From: an uncultured Oscillibacter sp.
GTDB lineage: Bacteria > Bacillota > Clostridia > Oscillospirales > Oscillospiraceae
Assembly (NCBI GenBank): GCA_948435975.1
Contig: CAOJHG010000130.1
Location: 1 to 6,490 of the forward strand
Reading direction: 5' to 3'
DNA length: 6,490 nt
The notes under the pieces: model-generated
Databases searched by the model: none
Told to the model about the DNA's origin: nothing
The model's input: the letters and a program-made list of their open reading frames with translations, nothing else
Position numbers and translations under genes: made by a program
Shown here: positions 1-4,465 of the stretch, piece by piece
Numbering within the stretch: the first letter of the stretch is position 1
How the letters are laid out: each line of letters starts with the position of its first letter

Positions 1-1149
1 TTGTCCAGAGGCTGTAAGGAAATACTGGGCCCGCTTCATAACCACCCCCAGCCTCCGCAGGTTGCCGATGTGGAGCGGCCCTACCCGGCGTGCTGAGAGA
101 ATCCGCTTGGCAGACGTGACGCCTACGCCGGGAATCCGCAGCAGCGCCTCATAGTCTGCTGTATTGACCTCCACTGGAAAAAAGTCCAAGTGCGCCAAGG
201 CCCAACTGCATTTGGGGTCTACACGGGTATCAAAATCCGGATGTGCTTCGTCCAGCAGCTCCTCGGCCCGAAAGCCATAAAAGCGCAGCAGCCAGTCCGC
301 CTGATAAAGCCGGTGTTCCCGCAAAAGAGGCGGCTTCACATCCTTAGCGGGCAGCAAAGCATGCTCCATTACAGGCACATAGGCAGAGTAGAATACTCGT
401 TTTAACCTGTATTGATCGTACAGCCCCTGGGTTAAACGGAGGATATGGAAATCGTTGTCCTGCGTTGCGCCTACGATTAGTTGTGTGCTCTGTCCAGCGG
501 GAGCGAAGCGAGGCGCGTGGCGGTATTTCACCAATTCCTCTCGACTCTGCCGGTTCCTGGCCTGGATCTGCCGCATAGGAGTCAGGATCGCTTTTTTGCT
601 TTTATCTGGCGCAAGCATATTCAGCCCTGTTTCAGATGGAAGCTCAATATTAACGCTAAGTCGGTCCGCCAGAAAGCCCAAACGTTCGATCAGCTCCGGA
701 GACGTGCCTGGGATAGCCTTAGCGTGGATGTAGCCGTTGAAGCGGAAGCGTTCCCGTAGCAGAGCCAGAGTCTGAATCATCAGTTCGGTTGTGTAATCTG
801 GGCTGCGGTACACGCCAGAGGAGAGGAACAAACCTTCGATAAAATTCCGCCGGTAGAAGCTGATGGTCAAATCCGCCAGCTCCTCAGGGGAAAAGGCAGC
901 CCTCTGCGTGTCATTGCTCCGACGGTTGACGCAGTATTTGCAGTCATAAACACAGCGATTGGTCAGCAGCACTTTCAGCAGTGTGACACAGCGCCCGTCA
1001 GCAGAAAAGGTGTGGCAGCAGCCCGCAAAGGCCGTAGAGGTATTGCCGATATATCCCTTTTTTGCAGTACGGGTCCCGCCGCTGGAGGTACAGGCAGCAT
1101 CGTACTTAGCGGCGTCTGTAAGGATTGTCAGCTTCTCCAGAACATCCAT
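1..1149 (-). CDS. Radical SAM protein, putative DNA modification/repair family (3' end outside window)
   Basis: The minus-strand frame is open from an ATG at 1149 to the left edge, giving 383 residues of a protein whose family is usually a little over 400. The radical SAM cluster motif CX3CX2C is C66, C70, C73 (NRCVYDCKYC), which binds the 4Fe-4S cluster that cleaves S-adenosylmethionine. Further N-terminal cysteines (C20, C44, C45, C54) are a family trait. A helix-hairpin-helix DNA-binding motif lies near residues 334-351 (LLRIPGVGVTSAKRIL). This combination matches the family annotated as putative DNA modification/repair radical SAM protein (TIGR03916), which usually neighbours a partner DNA-metabolism protein (TIGR03915), sometimes fused to a uracil-DNA glycosylase domain. 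That partner would lie left of the window. The true substrate is unknown. A GGAAG-type ribosome site lies about 8 bases upstream. The gene overlaps the end of the small upstream gene by 22 bases, suggesting coupled translation under the LexA-box promoter at 1395-1423. Confidence 0.92.
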   Translation of the reverse strand, partial: MDVLEKLTILTDAAKYDAACTSSGGTRTAKKGYIGNTSTAFAGCCHTFSADGRCVTLLKVLLTNRCVYDCKYCVNRRSNDTQRAAFSPEELADLTISFYRRNFIEGLFLSSGVYRSPDYTTELMIQTLALLRERFRFNGYIHAKAIPGTSPELIERLGFLADRLSVNIELPSETGLNMLAPDKSKKAILTPMRQIQARNRQSREELVKYRHAPRFAPAGQSTQLIVGATQDNDFHILRLTQGLYDQYRLKRVFYSAYVPVMEHALLPAKDVKPPLLREHRLYQADWLLRFYGFRAEELLDEAHPDFDTRVDPKCSWALAHLDFFPVEVNTADYEALLRIPGVGVTSAKRILSARRVGPLHIGNLRRLGVVMKRAQYFLTASGQ

Positions 1150-1331
1150 CGCAGATCTTCCAAAAAATCGCAGGCCAAGCTCCGCCAGTTGATGCGGAAC
1201 CGGGAACCCCAAACAGCCATCCAAACAGGGTGCCGGCTTGGATATTCGATGATGTCCACAAGTCGAAAGAGCTGGGCCGTCGCCACTGCCAGGCCGACCA
1301 TCGTAAAGAACAGCGTCCAATTGCTCATCAT
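1128..1331 (-). CDS. Small membrane-type protein, 67 aa, first gene of the LexA-box operon
   Basis: I do not recognise a family. The start is the ATG at 1331, because a full AAGGAGG ribosome site at 1341-1347 lies nine bases upstream; a second ATG follows immediately at 1328. A longer reading of the same frame, to 1460, has no such site and crosses the promoter. The 67-residue product has one likely transmembrane segment at about residues 5-24 (WTLFFTMVGLAVATAQLF), then a basic and tryptophan-rich tail (VWMAVWGSRFRINWR near 36-50, ending DLRWMFWRS). It is the first gene after the SOS-type promoter and overlaps the radical SAM gene by 22 bases. Small single-pass membrane proteins induced by LexA systems elsewhere can inhibit division (for example SidA of Caulobacter), but there is no sequence similarity I can claim, so that role is only a hypothesis. 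It lacks the LysM domain of YneA. Confidence 0.72.
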   Translation of the reverse strand: MMSNWTLFFTMVGLAVATAQLFRLVDIIEYPSRHPVWMAVWGSRFRINWRSLACDFLEDLRWMFWRS

Positions 1332-1374
1332 AGAGAAAAACCTCCTTGACAGATTCATCTTTTGTGTTTGTATT

Positions 1375-1410
1375 AGAATTATTGTTCGAGTTTTATTGTA
1401 ACTCGAACAA
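1375..1410. repeat. 11-bp perfect inverted repeat centred on the -10, with a weaker second SOS-like box
   Basis: TTGTTCGAGTT (1382-1392) and AACTCGAACAA (1400-1410) are perfect inverted copies separated by seven bases that overlap the -10 element. Each arm carries one CGAAC half-site pointing outward. The right arm belongs to the strong box at 1404-1417. The left arm begins a weaker mirror-image box, CGAACAATAATTCT on the minus strand (1388-1375), which has one perfect half and one degraded half. The layout suggests either two LexA dimers placed symmetrically around the -10, or a separate operator for another dimeric repressor. Transcription should start inside the left arm, so it would act as DNA and not as an RNA hairpin. 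Confidence 0.6.
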
Positions 1411-1423
1411 CCGTTTCTGTCAA
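1395..1423 (-). promoter_or_regulatory. Sigma-A-type promoter of the small protein / radical SAM operon
   Basis: Reading the minus strand, TTGACA (1423-1418) is followed after exactly 17 bases by TACAAT (1400-1395). This is a perfect -35 and a five-of-six -10 at ideal spacing. Transcription should begin near 1388, giving a leader of about 57 bases before the small gene. The spacer contains the LexA-type box at 1404-1417, so a bound repressor would occlude RNA polymerase. Confidence 0.85.
1404..1417 (+). promoter_or_regulatory. LexA (SOS/DinR) box inside the promoter spacer
   Basis: The 14-mer CGAACAACCGTTTC agrees with the Bacillus-type SOS box CGAACRNRYGTTYC at all positions except one (C where R is expected at position 8). 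It lies wholly between the -35 and -10 of the leftward promoter, the expected place for repression by LexA. The downstream gene is a putative DNA repair enzyme, which fits SOS control. Seen: the match and its placement. Inferred: that LexA of this organism binds it, since clostridial LexA consensus varies and lexA itself is not in the window. Confidence 0.7.
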
Positions 1424-1440
1424 GAGGAGATCGGTAGAAT

Positions 1441-1491
1441 CTTATAAAAAGAGCCGCCAAACAAAAGAAGTTAGGAAGGCGCTCTTATAAG
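1441..1491 (-). terminator. Terminator-like hairpin with T-run, leftward orientation
   Basis: On the minus strand AAGAGC-GCC (1486-1478) pairs with GGC-g-GCTCTT (1458-1449), nine base pairs with one bulged base and a 19-base loop, followed by TTTTTAT. Outer TTATAAG/CTTATAA ends are also complementary. The T-run makes it better suited to stopping leftward transcripts than rightward ones. It sits between the divergent promoters of the radical SAM operon and thiN, so it would protect the former from leftward read-through coming across thiN. The long loop and the bulge make it a moderate candidate only. Confidence 0.4.
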
Positions 1492-1558
1492 TCAGCGCTT
1501 CCGATAAGTTTTCACGAACCCCGCTCTCTGATAAACGGCGGAAATTTCTGCTCCCCTC

Positions 1559-1587
1559 TAGTCTTTTCAGAAAAATGACTGTATAAT
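1559..1587 (+). promoter_or_regulatory. Putative thiN promoter
   Basis: A perfect TATAAT (1582-1587) lies 34 bases upstream of the thiN start codon. The best -35 at 17-base spacing is TAGTCT (1559-1564), only three of six matches, and there is no extended TGn element. The start of transcription would fall near 1594, just before the ribosome site at 1609-1615. No TPP riboswitch is visible in this short leader. Confidence 0.5.
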
Positions 1588-1621
1588 GAAAAAATTAGAA
1601 AGAACCGCAAAGGAGATTGTC

Positions 1622-2248
1622 ATGAAACGTTGCTTTATTTTTGCTGCGGGTACATTCTACGGTCTGCGGGAGCGGCCAGATACAGAGGACATGGTGATTG
1701 CTGCCGACGCGGGTATCCTTGCCTGCCAGGGCGCGGGGATTTTTCCAGATATAGTTTTGGGAGATTTTGATTCTACAGAAGCTCCAAAGGACGGGGTTCA
1801 AGTGGTCCGTCTCCCGGTAGAGAAGGATGATACGGACACTTTAGCTGCTGTCCGCGCCGCTCTGGACCATGGCTTTGATACTATTTACATCTATGGCGGC
1901 ACCGGCGGGAAGCGGCTGGACCATACCTTGGCCAACCTGCAAACGCTCCTGTTCCTCCGGCGGCACGGGGCACGGGGCTATCTGTACAGCGAGGATTTTA
2001 TCTGGACCGTCATTGAGAACGAATCCCTGACGGTGCAGCGGACAGTAGATTGGGGGCTGTTCTCCGCCTTTTGTCTGGGAGACCGTGCGGAGGGGGTAGA
2101 CGAGACAGGCTTCCAGTATCCTCTTCGGGACGCTGTGCTGACGCCGGATATGCCTTTAGGTGTGAGCAACCATATCATGGAGCCTTCTGCGGAAATCAGC
2201 GTCCGCCGGGGGGCTTTAGCGGTTGGCTGGGAGCTTCCGCCGCTGTGA
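1622..2248 (+). CDS. thiN: Thiamine pyrophosphokinase (thiamine diphosphokinase)
   Basis: The enzyme transfers pyrophosphate from ATP to thiamine, giving thiamine diphosphate, the active vitamin B1 cofactor, in the cytosol. The 208-residue length is normal for bacterial ThiN. Family landmarks are all present: ADAG at about 28-31, the metal-binding GDFDS at 47-51, EKDDTD at 67-72, the GGTGGKRLDH block at 92-101, and the C-terminal thiamine-binding beta-domain with a VSNHI segment. The ATG at 1622 is chosen because AAAGGAG (1609-1615) lies six bases before it; an in-frame ATG at 1586 overlaps the -10 element and would precede the transcript. In Bacillus thiN follows rpe and rsgA, but here it stands alone with its own promoter. 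Its last 53 bases overlap the 3' end of the opposite-strand transferase gene. Confidence 0.95.
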   Translation: MKRCFIFAAGTFYGLRERPDTEDMVIAADAGILACQGAGIFPDIVLGDFDSTEAPKDGVQVVRLPVEKDDTDTLAAVRAALDHGFDTIYIYGGTGGKRLDHTLANLQTLLFLRRHGARGYLYSEDFIWTVIENESLTVQRTVDWGLFSAFCLGDRAEGVDETGFQYPLRDAVLTPDMPLGVSNHIMEPSAEISVRRGALAVGWELPPL

Positions 2249-2714
2249 CCGGGCGGCGGAGTGTCTCCGGTATTGTGCTGGAGGCCTCCTGAAACAGTTG
2301 ATGGAAAAACCAGGCGGGGAAGATGGAAGCCTGGGGGCCGGAGGACGCATCTCGAGGACTGGCTCGCCATTTCCGCAGCGCATCCGTAATTTGTTCCCGT
2401 CGAGGCGGAGGCAGGGTTCCCCCACCGCCCAGAAACATAACTCCATCACAGTCCCGGAGACCTGTAAGCCCTAAAGAGACCGCCCAGCCAACCCCCTGCT
2501 CTGGATGGTCGTTGCAGACGGCGGCAAAGTGGAATTCTTTTGCCAGACGCATGATCTCCGGGTAGGGCGTGACCACAACGATGGCATCGAACTCCTCTGC
2601 GGGGATAGAGGCCAAGGCTTGGAGAATAACACTCCTCTGCCGGAGGCTCAGGCGGGTGCTTCTGCGGGTATTTCCGGCTGTCAAAACGGCGCAGCCCAGT
2701 TTTAGCGTATCCAT
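2196..2714 (-). CDS. Degenerate MobA-like nucleotidyltransferase, probably catalytically inactive
   Basis: The 172-residue product has the outline of the MobA/MocA-like NTP transferase family, whose members transfer CMP or GMP to molybdopterin or sugar acceptors. KLGCAVLTAGNTRR (about 5-18) matches the nucleotide-binding LAAGxSxR loop, and FDAIVVVTPYPEIMRLAKEF (42-61), CNDHPEQGVGWAVSLGL (67-83) and DCDGVMFL (88-95) follow in family order. Key residues are missing. The glycine and lysine expected after the loop are absent, with about four residues deleted. The GDxP metal-binding motif reads GGGT (97-100). The usual GNP reads GPQ (126-128), and the C-terminal DTPEDL-type ending is absent. An AGGAGG ribosome site (2731-2726) supports the ATG at 2714. 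No frameshift repair restores the motifs. It is either a decaying gene or a repurposed non-enzymatic fold. No molybdenum enzyme gene lies nearby. Confidence 0.6.
   Translation of the reverse strand: MDTLKLGCAVLTAGNTRRSTRLSLRQRSVILQALASIPAEEFDAIVVVTPYPEIMRLAKEFHFAAVCNDHPEQGVGWAVSLGLTGLRDCDGVMFLGGGGTLPPPRREQITDALRKWRASPRDASSGPQASIFPAWFFHQLFQEASSTIPETLRRPVTAAEAPSQPLKPPGGR
2236..2260. other. Strong GC stem-loop across the thiN stop codon
   Basis: TCCGCCGC (2236-2243) and GCGGCGGA (2253-2260) are perfect inverted copies with a nine-base loop that contains the thiN stop codon. Neither strand has a T-run after the stem, so it is not a classic intrinsic terminator. It also falls in the region just beyond the middle of the 3' overlap between the convergent genes, within the last codons of the transferase. 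It could stabilise 3' ends or impede one of the convergent polymerases; it may also be a by-product of GC-rich coding sequence. Confidence 0.5.
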
Positions 2715-2843
2715 AGAAGTTTCTTCCTCCTGGCAAATGATGTTGTTTCAAGTCGTTTTCCGAGGATAGTGTCTCCGTTTTTGGCGGCGCAAGTCGTGTC
2801 TTGAAGAACAAAAATGTTGGAAACAAAAGCAGACTGCCGCCTC

Positions 2844-2868
2844 GAACATTGGGCGATGGCAAATGTTC
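2844..2868. repeat. 7-bp inverted repeat upstream of the regulator promoter
   Basis: GAACATT (2844-2850) and AATGTTC (2862-2868) are perfect inverted copies 11 bases apart, ending 11 bases before the -35 of the regulator gene and lying in the intergenic region shared with the divergent transferase gene. It could be an operator for a dimeric regulator. It does not resemble the known MntR or DtxR operators and does not fit the LexA spacing. Confidence 0.35.
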
Positions 2869-2879
2869 ACAAAAACTTC

Positions 2880-2908
2880 TTGCAATCCGGCGGGAAATTT
2901 AGTATGAT
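2880..2908 (+). promoter_or_regulatory. Promoter of the DtxR/MntR-family regulator
   Basis: TTGCAA (2880-2885) is followed after 17 bases by TATGAT (2903-2908), a good sigma-A promoter. Transcription should start near 2915, which rules out the in-frame ATG at 2905 and nearly so the one at 2919, and supports the GTG start at 2946. Confidence 0.7.
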
Positions 2909-2945
2909 ACAAAGCACTATGACCACGTATAAAGGAGGGGAAGCT

Positions 2946-3317
2946 GTGGTAATTCACGAATCTGCGGAGGATTATCTGGAGTCCATCTTAATTTTGCAGG
3001 AGCAGTTTGGGCAGGTGCGCTCCATTGATATCGTCAATAAGCTCGGATTTTCCAAGCCCAGCGTCAGCATCGCCATGAAAAAGCTGCGGGAGAGCGGATA
3101 CATTTCCATGGCCGGAGACGGCAGCATTACACTGAACGAGAGCGGTATGGAGATCGCCAGCCGAATCTACGGACGGCACAAGATGATTACCAAGCTGTTC
3201 GAGCGTCTGGGCGTCTCTCCGGAACAAGCGGCGGTGGATGCCTGTAAGGTGGAGCACGACCTAAGCGATGAGACCTTCGGCCGGATCTGCGACTTCATTG
3301 CCCAAGGAGAGACCTGA
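2946..3317 (+). CDS. Short DtxR/MntR-family metal-dependent transcriptional regulator
   Basis: This is a 123-residue metal-sensing repressor of the short form, with no C-terminal SH3/FeoA domain. The N-terminal winged helix-turn-helix spans about residues 5-65, with recognition helix SKPSVSIAMKKLRESGYI (36-53). The dimerisation and metal domain follows (RIYGRHKMITKLFERLGVS, then DACKVEHDLS). Probable metal ligands by family position are D9, E12, H78, C100, E103 and H104. D9 is the MntR-type residue (Asp8 in Bacillus MntR), while C100 is the DtxR-type residue (Cys102), so manganese versus iron specificity cannot be called. The GTG start at 2946 follows AAAGGAGG (2931-2938) by seven bases; longer ATG starts lack a ribosome site and precede or touch the transcription start. 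It has its own promoter and a likely terminator. No metal transporter gene is adjacent, so its targets lie elsewhere. Confidence 0.9.
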   Translation: MVIHESAEDYLESILILQEQFGQVRSIDIVNKLGFSKPSVSIAMKKLRESGYISMAGDGSITLNESGMEIASRIYGRHKMITKLFERLGVSPEQAAVDACKVEHDLSDETFGRICDFIAQGET

Positions 3318-3430
3318 GCGTTTTCCAGAATGCAGAAGTATACAAAGAAGCGGGCGCCCGGCTGGTGGTGCGCCTGCTTTTGCTGTGTGGAGAGGCGCAT
3401 CCCCGCAAAAATTTAGAATGCGAAAACGCT
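3317..3430. repeat. 9-bp long-range inverted repeat framing the regulator 3' region
   Basis: AGCGTTTTC (3317-3325, beginning in the regulator stop codon) and GAAAACGCT (3422-3430) are perfect inverted copies 96 bases apart, enclosing the terminator hairpin. It might close a larger RNA structure at the transcript end; it could equally be chance. Confidence 0.25.
3348..3381 (+). terminator. Probable intrinsic terminator of the regulator gene
   Basis: AAGCGGGCGC (3348-3357) pairs with GCGCCTGCTT (3370-3379) over ten positions with one G-U pair and a 12-base loop, followed by a short T stretch ending at 3381. The stem is strong but the T tract is brief. It lies 31 bases after the regulator stop codon and well before the uppP promoter, so it would separate the two units. 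Confidence 0.5.
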
Positions 3431-3481
3431 GAAGCTCTCAAACAGCAATTCTTTCTTAAAAGAGGGTTTTGGAAATATAAC

Positions 3482-3510
3482 TGGAATTTCCCGCTTGTCC
3501 GTGGTATACT
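3482..3510 (+). promoter_or_regulatory. Putative uppP-ftsK promoter (extended -10)
   Basis: TATACT (3505-3510) is preceded by TGG (3502-3504), making an extended -10. The -35 at 17-base spacing is poor (TGGAAT, 3482-3487). An inverted repeat GGAAAT/ATTTCC (3471-3476 and 3486-3491) overlaps the -35 position and could be a regulator site. The transcript would start near 3517, with a leader of about 63 bases before uppP. Confidence 0.5.
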
Positions 3511-3579
3511 AATAAGATACCGGGTTTTGTTCGTCTTCATTCTTCTTGAAATTTCCTCGAATAAGGAGCGTGAGTTTGC

Positions 3580-4416
3580 TTGACACTGTTTTCATCCGTT
3601 ATCCTGGGCGTAATCCAGGGCGTCACGGAGTTTCTGCCTGTCTCCAGCTCCGGCCACTTAGCGGTGGCGGAACATCTGCTGAACATGTCCGATGCGGCGC
3701 AGATCCCAGGCTTCTTCGATGTGCTTCTGCATTTGGGCACCCTGCTGGCGGTGTTTGCGGCCTACTGGAAGGACATCCAAGACATGTTTCTTGAGCTTCT
3801 TTTGGGTGCAGAAGACCTGATTCACGGAACGACGCCCACCCCTGTGCCTCCCGCCCGCCGCATGATTATCCTGATTATCGTGGGCACCCTGCCTCTGTTT
3901 GCAGTGTTTCCAGTGAAGAATCTGGTGGAAGGCTTAAAGGACAACATGTATTTCGTGGCCTGGGCGCTTCTGGTGACGGGCTGTCTGCTGTTTTTCAGCG
4001 ACCGTGTCCGCCGGGGCCGCAAGACGGAGCGCAGCGCCACCATACTGGACGCTCTTTTAGTCGGTGTCGGGCAGGCTGTGGCAACATGTCCAGGTATTTC
4101 CCGCTCTGGGACCACCATCACCATGGGCTGCTTTGTGGGTCTGGACCGGAAGTTTGCCGTGCGTTACTCCTTCTTGATGTCCATTCCCGCAATCCTGGGC
4201 GCCAATCTCCTGAGTTTGAAGGACGCTCTGGAAGCCGGGATTCTCTGGGAGGAAGTTCCTATCTATCTTGTAGGTGTGGCTGTGTCCGCTGTGGTGGGTT
4301 ATGCCTGCATCCGCCTGCTGAAGCTGGTGGCAGAGAAGGGACGCTTCGGTTTCTTCGCCTATTACTGCTGGCTGGCTGGCATTGTGACCCTGGCACTGAT
4401 TCTGACCCAGAAATGA
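3580..4416 (+). CDS. uppP: Undecaprenyl-diphosphatase (UppP/BacA)
   Basis: This integral membrane enzyme removes a phosphate from undecaprenyl pyrophosphate, returning the lipid carrier for peptidoglycan and wall polymer synthesis; its abundance is classically linked to bacitracin tolerance. The 278-residue length is standard. The first signature is GVIQGVTEFLPVSSSGHL (10-27), with the catalytic glutamate E17 and the SSSGH serines. The second is CPGISRSGTTITMG (170-183), with the conserved arginine R175. Hydrophobic helices fill the remainder, including about 94-112, 126-140, 193-212, 226-247 and 259-275. The start is a TTG at 3580: an in-frame TGA lies just upstream (3571-3573), so no earlier start is possible, and AAGGAG (3563-3568) lies 11 bases before it. 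It is 49 bases from ftsK with no terminator between, so the two are probably co-transcribed. Confidence 0.96.
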   Translation: MTLFSSVILGVIQGVTEFLPVSSSGHLAVAEHLLNMSDAAQIPGFFDVLLHLGTLLAVFAAYWKDIQDMFLELLLGAEDLIHGTTPTPVPPARRMIILIIVGTLPLFAVFPVKNLVEGLKDNMYFVAWALLVTGCLLFFSDRVRRGRKTERSATILDALLVGVGQAVATCPGISRSGTTITMGCFVGLDRKFAVRYSFLMSIPAILGANLLSLKDALEAGILWEEVPIYLVGVAVSAVVGYACIRLLKLVAEKGRFGFFAYYCWLAGIVTLALILTQK

Positions 4417-4465
4417 GAAACCTGTATACCTGAAAAAATTCAATTCATTTGGGAGGTACATACCC

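Noticed and set aside
1012..1401. Plus-strand 129-codon open frame across the radical SAM start and the SOS promoter
   Set aside because: It is antisense to two supported minus-strand genes and to the promoter, with no ribosome site or recognisable domain.
2749..2797. 8-bp direct repeat CAAGTCGT (2749-2756 and 2790-2797) in the divergent intergenic region
   Set aside because: It is short, not aligned with a promoter element on either strand, and within what chance could give.
2446..2862. Minus-strand 138-codon open frame overlapping the transferase gene
   Set aside because: It is a shifted frame of the MobA-like gene with no family motifs. The overlapping frame at 2196-2714 has the ribosome site and the nucleotidyltransferase outline.
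2814..2945. N-terminal extension of the metalloregulator from an ATG at 2814
   Set aside because: It runs across the promoter (2880-2908), adds residues unlike the family, and lacks a ribosome site. The GTG at 2946 has a strong one and gives the usual N-terminus.
3351..3360. Perfect 10-bp palindrome CGGGCGCCCG as a possible regulator site
   Set aside because: It has no loop or promoter context and is better explained as part of the terminator-like stem at 3348-3381.
3318..3579. Possible riboswitch (manganese yybP-ykoY type or other) between the regulator and uppP
   Set aside because: No characteristic conserved loop sequence is seen; only the terminator-like stem, the long-range inverted repeat and the promoter are supported.
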